DNA from: Moritella sp. Urea-trap-13
GTDB taxonomy: Bacteria; Pseudomonadota; Gammaproteobacteria; Enterobacterales; Moritellaceae
Direction: 5' to 3'
Length of the DNA stretch: 64,000 bases
Assembly (NCBI RefSeq): GCF_002836355.1
Contig: NZ_PJCA01000038.1
Location: forward strand, 144,820 to 208,819
Numbering within the stretch: the first letter of the stretch is position 1; each line of letters starts with the position of its first letter. Made by a program: the position numbers and the translations under genes. Positions 55,661-64,000 of this stretch are shown here, in pieces. The notes below the pieces were generated by a model. It had not been told where the DNA came from and made no database searches. It was given only the letters and a program-made list of their open reading frames with translations.

Positions 55661-56004
55661 TCACGGGCCTCAGGTAGACGGGTCTTTGAATAAAGCTATA
55701 TCAATTATAGCTCCACATATAGTATTTCGTGCGCAAAATTAGTGGTCTTTTGCTCAAAGTCTCTTGATGAGCGAAGCCACATAAAAAGGCTGACGTAGTG
55801 TACATCATTTAAAAATAAAAATCCCAACATATGAGACCTAAATCACAAAAAATCACGAAAAAGTTAAAAACTAAAAAAGTATTACTATAAATCAATAGCT
55901 TAAATTTAACAAAAAAAAGCAGTTCACAAGTAGAAATAACGTTCCCAAAAAACCTCACCTCTTAAGAGGTAAAGTTTTCAGCTTGTTTCACTGCCCAATA
56001 TTAA
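55661..56004. other. Intergenic region: deaD leader and prfC terminator
   Basis: Contains the prfC terminator (55947-55978) and an AT-rich stretch that must include the deaD promoter and leader. No gene is apparent. I could not identify a convincing cold-shock box. Confidence 0.55.
55947..55978 (-). terminator. Rho-independent terminator of prfC
   Basis: The palindrome ACCTCTTAAGAGGT (55957-55970), extended by AAAAC and GTTTT on either side, is followed on the minus strand by T residues, 27 bases after the prfC stop. Confidence 0.85.
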
Positions 56005-57591
56005 TTAATGCTCACGCGTTTCGCGGAAAGTAACATCAGGGTAGCGCTCTTGTGCTAAACGTAAATTCACCATAGTCGGCGCGATATACGTCAAGTTATT
56101 ACCGCCATCTAAGGCAATATTGTCCCATGCTTTCTTTTTGAATTCTTCTAGCTTACGTGAGTCAGCGCAATCAACCCAACGTGCTGTCGCAACGCTGATG
56201 CCTTCATAAATCGCATCCACTTTATACTCACTACGTAAACGATGTACAACTACATCAAACTGTAGCACACCAACCGCACCAACGATTAAATCATTTGAGC
56301 GTTGCGGACGGAACACCTGCACAGCACCTTCTTCAGATAATTGAATCAAGCCTTTTTGCAATTGCTTTTGTTTAAGTGGATCTTTCAAACGAATACGACG
56401 GAACATTTCTGGCGCGAAGTTAGGAATACCAGAGAATTTAAGTGACTCACCTTGGGTAAATGTATCACCAATTTGGATCGTACCATGGTTATGTAAACCA
56501 ATAATATCACCTGGGTAGGCTTCTTCCGTTTGAGTTCGGTCACCAGCCATAAAGGTCACTGCATCAGAAATACTCACGTCTTTATTTAGACGCACGTGTT
56601 TCATTTTCATGCCTTTACTGTATTTGCCAGAGCAAACACGCATAAAAGCAATACGGTCACGATGCTTTGGATCCATATTAGCTTGGATCTTAAATACGAA
56701 ACCAGAGAAGTTTTCATCATTTGGTTCAACAGTACGTACATCAGATTCACGAGACTGTGGCGTTGGTGCCCACTCAGCTAAACCATCAAGAACATGATCA
56801 ACACCGAAGTTACCTAAGGCGGTACCAAAGAATACCGGTGTTAACTCGCCCGCCATGAATAGATCATAATCGAATTTATTCGCAGCCCCCTCAACAAGCT
56901 CCATCTCGTCACGTAACTGCGCGGCGTAATCACCAAGCGCTTCGTCAAGTTCAGGGTTGTTAATACCTTTAATCACACGGCTATCTTGGATCATATGACC
57001 CTGACCGCTGTTATACATGACCACTTCGTCACGTAAAATATGGTAAATACCTTTTAGTTCTTTACCCATGCCGATCGGCCAAGTAATGGGTGCACATGCA
57101 ATTTTTAATACTTCTTCAACTTCATCCATCAAATCAATTGGATCGCGAATATCACGGTCAATTTTATTCATGAAGGTAATAATTGGCGTATCACGTAGAC
57201 GTGTAACTTCCATTAACTTAACAGTACGTGCTTCTACACCTTTTGCACAGTCAATGACCATTAGGCATGAATCTACCGCCGTTAAGGTACGGTAGGTATC
57301 TTCCGAGAAGTCTTCATGTCCTGGTGTATCCAGTAAGTTAACCAGACAGTCGCGGTACGGGAACTGCATTACCGATGTCGTCACCGAAATACCACGTTCT
57401 TTTTCCATTTCCATCCAGTCAGATTTAGCATGCTGACCCGATTTTTTACCTTTTACAGTACCGGCTTTTTGTAATGCGTTCCCGAATAACAGTACTTTTT
57501 CGGTAATGGTTGTTTTACCAGCATCGGGATGCGAGATAATCGCAAAAGTACGTCTTTTCGACACCTCTTGCTCAAGAATGCTATTTGACAT
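56005..57591 (-). CDS. prfC: Peptide chain release factor 3
   Basis: A translational GTPase that recycles RF1/RF2 from the ribosome. It has 528 residues, as in E. coli. G1 is [10 protein letters not shown] near residues 19-28, G2 lies in [11 protein letters not shown]3 is [18 protein letters not shown] near 88-105, and G4 is FMNKIDRD near 140. [28 protein letters not shown] marks the second domain and the C-terminal FQLDV-like region [16 protein letters not shown] is present. It is monocistronic by spacing and has its own terminator. Confidence 0.97.
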   Translation of the reverse strand: MSNSILEQEVSKRRTFAIISHPDAGKTTITEKVLLFGNALQKAGTVKGKKSGQHAKSDWMEMEKERGISVTTSVMQFPYRDCLVNLLDTPGHEDFSEDTYRTLTAVDSCLMVIDCAKGVEARTVKLMEVTRLRDTPIITFMNKIDRDIRDPIDLMDEVEEVLKIACAPITWPIGMGKELKGIYHILRDEVVMYNSGQGHMIQDSRVIKGINNPELDEALGDYAAQLRDEMELVEGAANKFDYDLFMAGELTPVFFGTALGNFGVDHVLDGLAEWAPTPQSRESDVRTVEPNDENFSGFVFKIQANMDPKHRDRIAFMRVCSGKYSKGMKMKHVRLNKDVSISDAVTFMAGDRTQTEEAYPGDIIGLHNHGTIQIGDTFTQGESLKFSGIPNFAPEMFRRIRLKDPLKQKQLQKGLIQLSEEGAVQVFRPQRSNDLIVGAVGVLQFDVVVHRLRSEYKVDAIYEGISVATARWVDCADSRKLEEFKKKAWDNIALDGGNNLTYIAPTMVNLRLAQERYPDVTFRETREH

Positions 57592-57671
57592 GAATGAGTC
57601 TTCTCATTGGGTTAAATCTAATGGGCGCTATTTTCGCTGAAATAACGATAAGACACAAGGTCGGCTTGCAA

Positions 57672-59396
57672 TTAATAGTTGCCAATTTCAGTTAATGCTT
57701 CATGCAATGTCGGACTAAAAGAAGTCACACCACCAATCGGTTGCACACCCGCTCTTGCTAAGGTTTTTAATGGTTGAAATTGCAGGTCACAGAATATAAC
57801 TTGGGTATTATAAATTTGGCATTCTTTAATAAACTGCTCCATAGCCGCTAAACCACCGGCATCAAGTAAAGGCACTGCATCTAAATACAGGACAAAACCA
57901 TCAACTTCACTGGTTTTGTCTGCTAACTCCGAAAATACTCGGTCTGCAGCAGCAAAGAATAACGGTCCATTAATTTTAAATACTCGCCAGCCAGGCTGAA
58001 TATTAACGGTGACAATACGTTTATTATCGGTAATGTCGGTCACTTTAACCATTTCCGCAATTTCTTTCATAAACAACACTGCAGCTAATAAAATACCCGC
58101 CGTAATAGCGAGTACCATATCGAACAAGATAGTAAACGAAAAACAAATAGCAAAAACCCAAAGGTCACTTTTTGGCGCCGTTTTTAATAAATGTAACGCT
58201 TTACCTGCTTCACTCATATTCCAAGCAACAACGAGTAATAGCGCCGCCATCGTCGGCATAGGTAAATAAGCTAATAATGGTGCCAGTAACACTAGACTCG
58301 CCAGCACCACTAAACCATGGATCACGGCTGATATCGGTGTTTGCGCTCCGGCTTTAACATTCGCAGCAGAACGTGCGATAGCCGCTGTAGCTGTAATGCC
58401 GCCAAAGAACGGCACCACGATATTACCAATACCTTGACCCAACAATTCACTATTGGCACTATGGCGCTTACCTGTCATACCATCAAGCACCACGGCACAC
58501 AGCAAGGATTCAATCGCCCCTAACATGGCAATCGCAAATGCAGCAGGTAATAGGTCCGACAGTAATTTCCAGCTTAACACTAATGACTGCCCATTCGCGC
58601 CTGCTTGTAACCAAGGCCACTCAAAGGTAGGTAAATAGGGTGGAATGCCGGCACCTTGAGTTCCATCTGCTAATAAGTAATGGAAGCTACTACCAATCGT
58701 GGCAATATCCATCCCCCACTCATTTAATCCCAGCGCTAATAAACTGCCGAGGATAACGGCAGGTAAATGAGCTGGTACCACGGTTTTTAATTTTGGCCAA
58801 GCGAGCATGATAGCAAGCGTAAAGGCTGCGACAGCAAAGCTCGGTAAATGTAATTGTGGCAGAGTATGAGCTAAGAGCGACAATTTATCCCAGTAATGTT
58901 CCGGTAAAGACTCAATGGGCAGACCAAAAAAGTCTTTTAACTGCAATGTAGCAATCACTACCGCGATCCCCCCAGTAAAACCTAGCGTTACTGCTTCTGG
59001 GATGTACTCAATAAAACGCCCAAGGCGTAATACCGCCATGATAACTAAGATCAGTCCCGACATTATCGTTGCTAATAATAAGCCGCCAAAACCATACTGC
59101 TGAACGATGGGATAAAGAATAACAACAAAAGCGGCAGTGGGTCCGGAAATGCTGTAACGACTACCACCTGATATTGCAATCACAATACCGCCAATAATTG
59201 CCGTGTAGAGTCCATACTGAGGTGCAACACCACTGGCAATCGCAAGCGCCATGGCTAAAGGAATAGCAATGATACCAACAGTGATACCTGCTAATAAATC
59301 TTTTCCGAATTTAGCCGAGTTATAGTCAGAACGACTAAACGACTCACGTAATGCGTGTGCAATACGTAACGAAAAAAGATGAGCCCTGTGCTGCAT
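57672..59396 (-). CDS. SulP-family anion transporter with STAS domain
   Basis: A polytopic inner-membrane transporter of 574 residues. The SulP core has KFGKDLLAGITVGIIAIPLAMALAIASGV, GLYTAIIGGIVIAISGGSRYSISGPTAAFVVIL, GLLLATIMSGLILVIMAVLRLGRFIEYIPEAVTLGFTGGIAVVI, with about 12-14 helices. A cytoplasmic STAS domain follows (about 455-570, IVTVNIQPGWRVFKINGPLFFAAADRVF). In the STAS loop YLDAVPLLDAGGLAAMEQF the usual Ser/Thr after the Asp is replaced (DAGG), so phosphorylation control may be lost. The nearest named member is the dicarboxylate transporter DauA, but sulfate or bicarbonate transport is equally possible. Confidence 0.9.
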   Translation of the reverse strand: MQHRAHLFSLRIAHALRESFSRSDYNSAKFGKDLLAGITVGIIAIPLAMALAIASGVAPQYGLYTAIIGGIVIAISGGSRYSISGPTAAFVVILYPIVQQYGFGGLLLATIMSGLILVIMAVLRLGRFIEYIPEAVTLGFTGGIAVVIATLQLKDFFGLPIESLPEHYWDKLSLLAHTLPQLHLPSFAVAAFTLAIMLAWPKLKTVVPAHLPAVILGSLLALGLNEWGMDIATIGSSFHYLLADGTQGAGIPPYLPTFEWPWLQAGANGQSLVLSWKLLSDLLPAAFAIAMLGAIESLLCAVVLDGMTGKRHSANSELLGQGIGNIVVPFFGGITATAAIARSAANVKAGAQTPISAVIHGLVVLASLVLLAPLLAYLPMPTMAALLLVVAWNMSEAGKALHLLKTAPKSDLWVFAICFSFTILFDMVLAITAGILLAAVLFMKEIAEMVKVTDITDNKRIVTVNIQPGWRVFKINGPLFFAAADRVFSELADKTSEVDGFVLYLDAVPLLDAGGLAAMEQFIKECQIYNTQVIFCDLQFQPLKTLARAGVQPIGGVTSFSPTLHEALTEIGNY

Positions 59397-59710
59397 TATA
59401 CCGCCTTAAAGTGTTAATTAGATCACGCAATTATAATCGTCTTAGTAACAGATACAATCAAGGTCACGTCATTTCGCCACAAAATAGTCGTTTGCTTGAT
59501 TCATATCAGAATTACCGACTAATTGTCTGAGTATGTGTTTATGATCACATTAAAAATGTGATGTTATACTTAAATAATGAATAATAGTCGATATAAAAGC
59601 GTAAATAATCCGTGGAAATAATGCGGAGATCGGACAGATAAGGTTGCACAGCTTAACCGAGATCACTATTATGTTCTTTAATCCATAAACCTATAATTAA
59701 TTTGGAAGCA
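59397..59710. other. Divergent region between the SulP gene and ppaC
   Basis: About 310 bases holding both promoters. A palindrome at 59544-59562 and a -10-like TATACT at 59565-59570 are listed below. No gene was seen. Confidence 0.55.
59544..59570 (+). promoter_or_regulatory. Palindrome next to a -10-like box upstream of ppaC
   Basis: ATCACATT (59544-59551) and AATGTGAT (59555-59562) are perfect complements around AAA. TATACT follows at 59565-59570 and could be the -10 box of ppaC, giving a leader of about 135 bases. The half-site order is opposite to CRP, so another regulator is implied if it is functional. Confidence 0.4.
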
Positions 59711-60631
59711 ATGATGTTAGTACTAGGACACACAAACCCTGATTGTGACAGCTTAGCAGGCTCAATCTCTCTATCTGCATTTTTAACAAAACGCGATGGC
59801 AAAACAGTAACACCAATTATGCAAGGCGAACCGAATGCAGAAGGTCTTTTCCTGCTTGAACAAGCTGGTCTAGCGTGCCCTGAAATCCGTACATCAATTG
59901 CAGGTGAAGAAGTTTGGATCATTGATTACTCTGACTTCAACCAAGCCCCAAAAGATGCACGCCAAGCTAAAATTCGCGGTATTGTTGATCATCACAAACT
60001 CGGTGATGTAGAAACTGACGAGCAACTTGAAGCGTGGATCTGGGCTTGTGGCTGTTCAAACACGATTGTTTACAACATGTATAAGATCCACAATATCGAA
60101 ATCGACCAGAAAGTTGCGGTTATGATGTTAGGTGCAATCTTAAGTGACACAGTACACTTCAACTCTCCGACATGTACACAGATCGATATTGATGCAGCAC
60201 ACGAAGTGGCTAAAATAGCGGGTATTGATGATATTGATGCTTTCGTTACAGCTCAATTTGCAGCTAAATCAGATATTGCAGCAGTACCGTCTGAAGAACT
60301 TATCTTACGTGACCTTAAAGTTTACACAATTGGTGAAAAAGACTTCTCAATTGCACAAGTAGAGATCACTAACATTGATTCTGCGCTAGCACGTAAAGAA
60401 GAGTTACAAGCTGAACTTGTTAAATATAAAGCTGAATTCGGTTACCACACTGCATTAGTATTATTAACTGATATTACTAACCTGAACTCTATTGCTTTAA
60501 TCGAAAGTGAAGAAAGTACACTAGTAGCAGAAACACTAGGCGGTACATTCGTTGGCGAACTTATCGACTTACCAAATGTTGTAAGCCGTAAAAAACAAGT
60601 ATTACCACCGCTACAAACACAATTTAAGTAA
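59711..60631 (+). CDS. ppaC: Manganese-dependent (family II) inorganic pyrophosphatase
   Basis: Hydrolyses pyrophosphate, driving biosynthetic reactions such as the nucleotidyl transfers made by RmlA, GalU and ManC. A DHH-superfamily enzyme of about 306 residues: VLGHTNPDCDSLAGS (metal ligands) near the N-terminus, IVDHHKLGDVE (DHH) near 93, GAILSDTVHFNSPTCT near 145 and the C-terminal VVSRKKQVLPPL that binds phosphate. The reading frame can be opened at a TTG (59702), but the ATG at 59711 or 59714, preceded by GGAAGCA, is the start. Family II enzymes are patchily distributed in gammaproteobacteria, notably among vibrios and relatives. Confidence 0.96.
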   Translation: MMLVLGHTNPDCDSLAGSISLSAFLTKRDGKTVTPIMQGEPNAEGLFLLEQAGLACPEIRTSIAGEEVWIIDYSDFNQAPKDARQAKIRGIVDHHKLGDVETDEQLEAWIWACGCSNTIVYNMYKIHNIEIDQKVAVMMLGAILSDTVHFNSPTCTQIDIDAAHEVAKIAGIDDIDAFVTAQFAAKSDIAAVPSEELILRDLKVYTIGEKDFSIAQVEITNIDSALARKEELQAELVKYKAEFGYHTALVLLTDITNLNSIALIESEESTLVAETLGGTFVGELIDLPNVVSRKKQVLPPLQTQFK

Positions 60632-60700
60632 GTCGTAATAGACTGCTACTTATTGCTGCTAGTAAATACTGCTAGTAACAAATTGTAAGCGTAAATACTA

Positions 60701-60726
60701 AAAAGGGAGCTAATTAGCTCCCTTTT
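60701..60726 (+). terminator. Rho-independent terminator of ppaC
   Basis: The perfect palindrome AAAGGGAGCTAATTAGCTCC with its completing C and T residues spans 60702-60725 and ends in TTTT. It lies 70 bases after the stop and is symmetric enough to act in both directions between convergent genes. Confidence 0.92.
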
Positions 60727-60730
60727 CTAT

Positions 60731-60796
60731 TTCTTATTCTTATTCTTATTCTTATTCTTATTCTTATTCTTATTCTTATTCTTATTCTTATTCTTA
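60731..60796. repeat. Hexanucleotide tandem repeat TTCTTA x11
   Basis: Eleven exact head-to-tail copies of TTCTTA fill the space between the ppaC terminator and the end of the acyl-CoA synthetase gene. It is outside any coding frame and on the downstream side of both convergent genes. Confidence 0.97.
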
Positions 60797-60803
60797 ACAG
60801 TAA

Positions 60804-62591
60804 TTACTTTTTATCACTGTTATACATTTCATCAATGTCTTTTTTATATTCACTTTCAATCACTTTACGACGTAATTTCATAGTCGGCGTGATTTCACCC
60901 TTTTTCATACAAAATTCACGATTAAGTAATTTGAATTTTTTTACTTTTTCAAAATTAGCCAATTCACTTTGTAACTCTTGCAAGCGTTTCTCAAACATAG
61001 TGACAATATGGCTATGGCGTAATAGCTCAGCTTTACTTGAGAACTGCAGGTTAATCGAATTGGCGTATTCTTCTAGCGCTTCAAATGACGGCACTATTAA
61101 GGCGCTAACAAAATGACGGGAATCGGCAACAATAGCGACCTGATCGATAAAATGATCTTTGTTCAATGTGCCCTCAACCAACTGCGGAGCAATATATTTG
61201 CCATTTGAGGTTTTCATTAACTCTTTAATGCGTTCCGTCATTACCACTTCACCACTCGCTAAAATTTTACCCGCATCTCCGGTTTTCAACCAACCATCAA
61301 TAAAGTTCTTTGCGGTTTCTTCAGGCATCTTGTAATAACCCTTCATTACCGTATCACTACGCACTAATATCTCGTTATCAGCACCTATTTTCACTTCCAT
61401 GTCCGGTAATGGTAAACCAATGGAGCCGAAGTCATAACCAGTACCACGATGACAACAAACCGTCGCGGTTGTTTCTGTCATGCCGTAACCCGCTTGTAAC
61501 TGAATACCAATAGATTGAAAGAACTTATTGATATCTGGATCAACTTTGGCTCCACCGCAAGGTAAAAATCGAGTGTTGCCACCAAGAATACCACGGAGTT
61601 TAGAAAAGATAAGCTTGTCGGCGAGCTTATGCTGACTAGCTAATAAAAATGATGGTTGTTGGTTATTATGTATTTTTGTGAAATATGCTAAACCGACTTT
61701 CGTCGCCCAGCTAAACAATGCCTTCTTAATTGTCGATGCCAATTCTAACCGGCTATGGATAGTGCTGTATATTTTTTCATATAAGCGTGGCACAGCAACA
61801 AGTAGTGTGGGTTTCACTTCGGCAATGACATCGATAATTAATTTAGGGTTCTCGAGGTGCACATTGGTCGCACCGCAATGCATCAGATAAAAAGACCAAC
61901 TGCGCTCAAGCACGTGACTTAATGGCAGAAATGCAATTGAAGTATCGGCTTCCGACACCTCAATCATTTTGTCATGGCTAGTAAATGCCGCGGCAAAGTT
62001 AGTGTAATCAAGCATCACACCTTTCGGCTGACCTGTTGTACCAGATGTGTAGATAAGAGTAACCAGATCATCCATCTTGGCATCAGCAAGTCGTCGCTCA
62101 AATTCAGCATCGGACGCGTTATCACCTTGCTTGATGAAATCAGCGAAGTGCATAGCATTAACTTCACCTTTTAAATCGATGGCATCCGTCAGCGCTATGA
62201 TCAACTTTAAGTCATTCTTGGCTAATAGTTCAAGGGCTTTATCAAACTGCTCTTGAGCACCGACAAATAGATAATCAATATCGGCATTATTAACAATATA
62301 GCGGGTTTGTTCAGTGGTATTGGTAGGATAAATAGGAACGGTGACACAACGGGCAGCTAAAATACCTAAATCTGCAAAGCTCCACTCAGGGCGATTGTTG
62401 GCAAAGATACCAACTTTAGCTTGCACTTCACTGCCGAGATATAACAACGCTTTGGCAACGCGATCTGAATTATCAAGTAACGCAGACCAGCTGATATCTT
62501 GCCATTCACCTTGCTCTTTAAAGCGAATCGCAGTTGTCGCTTTACGTGCTGCAAATTTAACTCTAAAACTGTTTACTAAATGTTGTGTCAT
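60804..62591 (-). CDS. Long-chain acyl-CoA synthetase (AMP-forming, FAA1/COG1022 type)
   Basis: Activates long-chain fatty acids to acyl-CoA via an acyl-adenylate; membrane-associated by family. It has 595 residues. The AMP-binding P-loop is LIYTSGTTGQPKGVMLDY near 178-195, then IAFLPLSHVLERSWSFYLM, the adenine motif GYGMTETTATVCCHRG near 370-385, DGWLKTGDAGKIL near 420 and TSNGKYIAPQLVEG near 450. It belongs to the FAA1-like group rather than classical FadD. It has its own upstream gap (165 bases) and ends beside the TTCTTA repeat. Exact chain-length preference cannot be read from sequence. Confidence 0.92.
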   Translation of the reverse strand: MTQHLVNSFRVKFAARKATTAIRFKEQGEWQDISWSALLDNSDRVAKALLYLGSEVQAKVGIFANNRPEWSFADLGILAARCVTVPIYPTNTTEQTRYIVNNADIDYLFVGAQEQFDKALELLAKNDLKLIIALTDAIDLKGEVNAMHFADFIKQGDNASDAEFERRLADAKMDDLVTLIYTSGTTGQPKGVMLDYTNFAAAFTSHDKMIEVSEADTSIAFLPLSHVLERSWSFYLMHCGATNVHLENPKLIIDVIAEVKPTLLVAVPRLYEKIYSTIHSRLELASTIKKALFSWATKVGLAYFTKIHNNQQPSFLLASQHKLADKLIFSKLRGILGGNTRFLPCGGAKVDPDINKFFQSIGIQLQAGYGMTETTATVCCHRGTGYDFGSIGLPLPDMEVKIGADNEILVRSDTVMKGYYKMPEETAKNFIDGWLKTGDAGKILASGEVVMTERIKELMKTSNGKYIAPQLVEGTLNKDHFIDQVAIVADSRHFVSALIVPSFEALEEYANSINLQFSSKAELLRHSHIVTMFEKRLQELQSELANFEKVKKFKLLNREFCMKKGEITPTMKLRRKVIESEYKKDIDEMYNSDKK

Positions 62592-62756
62592 TAGCTTCTC
62601 TGATTATCCATAAATAGAATTAAACGCAAATATCTCCAAACGACTTCGAAACGCTTGGGTAAATAATCACGAATAGTAATAATTAATCAGGAATAAGTAT
62701 ACAAATAATAAGAGTTAGCTATAGTAAAAACAACAAAGAATCACCCTGTCTTGTTT

Positions 62757-63197
62757 CTAAACTATGTAGCACATCATGATCGCATCCTCTCTGCCTTTGG
62801 CAGCAGGATAATAGTTAACGCGGCGATCTACCTCATTAAAACCCGTATTTAGATACAAATGATAAGCACCATGATTAGATTCACGAACCTCTAACCATAA
62901 TTGAAACAATTCTTGCTGTTGGCACTGTTGAATCAGGTGGTTAATAAGCTGTTTACCGTAACCTTTACCTTGCTGCTCTGGCGCAACGGTTATATTAAGT
63001 AGACTGGCTTCCCCTGCTACCTGATTGGCAAAGTAATAACCTACGATTTGCTCATCTTTAACTAATATGAAATTAAAGTATCGAGCACCAAAATTACTGG
63101 CTAAGACTTTATCTGACCAGGGAAAGGCATGACTTGCTGTTTCTATTTTTAGGATTAAAGGTAAGTGCTCAGGTGTTAGAGGCATAATTTTTGGCAT
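62757..63197 (-). CDS. rimI: Ribosomal protein S18 alanine N-acetyltransferase RimI
   Basis: A GNAT-family enzyme acetylating the N-terminal alanine of ribosomal protein S18. The 146 residues show IMPLTPEHLPLILKIETASHAFPWSDKVL at the N-terminus, the acetyl-CoA loop ITVAPEQQGKGYGKQLINHLIQ near 70-90 and LEVRESNHGAYHLYLNTGFNEVDRRVNYYP near 100-130. It lies 24 bases downstream of holD, the same holD-rimI pair as in E. coli. Confidence 0.95.
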   Translation of the reverse strand: MPKIMPLTPEHLPLILKIETASHAFPWSDKVLASNFGARYFNFILVKDEQIVGYYFANQVAGEASLLNITVAPEQQGKGYGKQLINHLIQQCQQQELFQLWLEVRESNHGAYHLYLNTGFNEVDRRVNYYPAAKGREDAIMMCYIV

Positions 63198-63221
63198 TCA
63201 AGATCCCGTTATTATAACAGA

Positions 63222-63620
63222 TTACATATAACCGACGATTTGTTGCCAAAGCTGCTTTTTCGCTTGAGCAGAATGTAACAGTACATCTAGATGAGGTGAT
63301 GAGAGTTGTTTTTTTGCTGCGAGCTCAGATTGCTTACAGCCAATCGTCCAAATCCACTCAGGTGTTTGGTAACAATACTTCAATTGTTCTTCTGTGATGA
63401 TATGACTTTGATTTAATTCTAACTGCAATGTACGCAAGATCTGGTTAATAAATTGATTATGCGGAGCAAGTTTATCATTAGCGACAATTAAAATTTGGCA
63501 ATGCTTAGGCAGTGCTATTTTTTCAGCTTGACTAGCGAGATGTGGGAATTGTTCAGGCTTATGACATTGCCATAATGTGATACCCATTTGCTGCAAGTAA
63601 TAACGTGAAAAATTACTCAT
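63222..63620 (-). CDS. holD: DNA polymerase III psi subunit HolD
   Basis: A small subunit of the clamp-loader complex that links chi and SSB to the replisome. The 132-residue protein begins YYLQQMGITLWQCHKPEQFP, like the chi-binding N-terminus of E. coli psi (LQQLGITQW). ILIVANDKLA, QILRTLQLELNQ and the final AKKQLWQQIVGYM also match (ALWQQICTYE). HolD is poorly conserved, so the adjoining rimI and two tRNA-Trp genes strengthen the call. Confidence 0.9.
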   Translation of the reverse strand: MSNFSRYYLQQMGITLWQCHKPEQFPHLASQAEKIALPKHCQILIVANDKLAPHNQFINQILRTLQLELNQSHIITEEQLKYCYQTPEWIWTIGCKQSELAAKKQLSSPHLDVLLHSAQAKKQLWQQIVGYM

Positions 63621-63655
63621 TGGATAACCATATCATGAAGATTTACAGAAGAAAT

Positions 63656-63731
63656 TGGCAGGGGTGGAGAGATTCGAACTCCCATCACGCGGATTTGGAA
63701 TCCGCTGCTCTGCCGTTGGAGCTACACCCCT
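63656..63731 (-). tRNA. tRNA-Trp (anticodon CCA), copy 1
   Basis: Minus-strand 76-base cloverleaf with encoded CCA. Acceptor stem AGGGGTG/CACCCCT, D arm GCTC/GAGC, anticodon arm GCGGA-TTCCAAA-TCCGC giving anticodon CCA, and T arm GGGAG-TTCGAAT-CTCTC. Identical to the second copy 76 bases upstream. Confidence 0.98.
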
Positions 63732-63807
63732 ACAAGATGAACAGGATTATAACTTAAATTTTAATTAAAGTTAAATCTGTTTCTTTGATTTGATATTTAT
63801 TAAAAAT

Positions 63808-63883
63808 TGGCAGGGGTGGAGAGATTCGAACTCCCATCACGCGGATTTGGAATCCGCTGCTCTGCCGTTGGAGCTACACCCCT
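63808..63883 (-). tRNA. tRNA-Trp (anticodon CCA), copy 2
   Basis: Identical in all 76 positions to the tRNA-Trp gene at 63656-63731, with the same stems, CCA anticodon and encoded CCA end. The two are separated by an AT-rich 76-base spacer and are probably cotranscribed from the right. Confidence 0.98.
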
Positions 63884-63971
63884 ATCATTGGCACAATAAC
63901 CTGATGGTTAATGGGCCTATATGTCTAAATTATTAGGCATATTTCATATTAAGAATAATCTTAATACATTC

Positions 63972-63998
63972 TTTATTCAAGATTTTTTCTTGAATAAA
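63972..63998. terminator. AT-rich 11-bp stem-loop near the right edge
   Basis: TTTATTCAAGA (63972-63982) and TCTTGAATAAA (63988-63998) pair perfectly around TTTTT. It may terminate a gene lying beyond the window, but direction cannot be judged. Confidence 0.4.
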
Positions 63999-64000
63999 AA

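Noticed and set aside
59544..59562. CRP site upstream of ppaC
   Set aside because: CRP needs TGTGA-n6-TCACA; here the half-sites are in the reverse order with a three-base gap.
60731..60796. Phase-variable contingency locus
   Set aside because: The TTCTTA array is not within a gene or promoter, so copy-number changes would not switch a reading frame.

Overview
The window looks like chromosome of a marine gammaproteobacterium close to Vibrionales/Alteromonadales. A Moritella-like psychrophile is my best guess, from overall protein character and synteny; I could not test it. Supporting points are hpt next to a LuxR/HapR/OpaR-type TetR regulator, a family II pyrophosphatase (ppaC), ytjB divergent from serB, a nupC-deoCABD locus, and holD-rimI. 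Nearly all genes lie on the minus strand, so operons read right to left.

Region 1 (1-27.3 kb) is a surface-polysaccharide locus. A promoter and JUMPstart/ops element at about 27.23-27.31 kb precede wza-wzb-wzc. These are followed by a decayed IS5-family insertion and then an AT-rich, serotype-like block (13.2-21.4 kb) with two left-handed beta-helix acetyltransferases, a MurJ/Wzx-type flippase, a Wzy-like polymerase and four glycosyltransferases. Housekeeping sugar-nucleotide genes follow: manC, manB, ugd, galU, the initiating transferase wecA, galE, an rmlA fossil, rmlD and rmlC. A Wzz-type chain-length gene (plus strand) separates rmlDC from a second JUMPstart-led operon, rmlB-rmlA plus a partial membrane protein that runs off the left edge. 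Together these supply UDP-GlcNAc initiation, dTDP-rhamnose, GDP-mannose, UDP-glucuronate and UDP-galactose, followed by polymerisation and export. RfaH antitermination is the likely shared control.

Region 2 (27.6-41 kb) is core genome: a TrmB-family methyltransferase, a YadGH-like ABC exporter flanked by two 96-bp structured repeats, hpt, a quorum-sensing-type regulator with a likely autoregulatory site, ubiX, mpl, ytjB, serB, a large protein with two PilZ motifs, and ettA.

Region 3 (41-50.3 kb) is the nucleoside catabolic locus deoD, deoB, deoA, deoC (listed left to right) with two nearly identical nupC transporters. It carries a visible tandem duplication that includes the deo regulatory region and the first codons of deoC. 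A TatD/YjjV hydrolase follows.

Region 4 (50.4-64 kb) holds a diguanylate cyclase, oligopeptidase B, deaD, prfC, a SulP transporter, ppaC, a long-chain acyl-CoA synthetase, rimI, holD and two identical tRNA-Trp genes.

No CRISPR array, prophage or defence island was seen. The most notable items are the covarying 96-bp repeat pair, the deoC-derived leader peptide whose stop overlaps the nupC start, the operator-like inverted repeat at the wza promoter, the small antisense membrane-protein gene in the wza leader, and the LuxR-like autoregulatory site.
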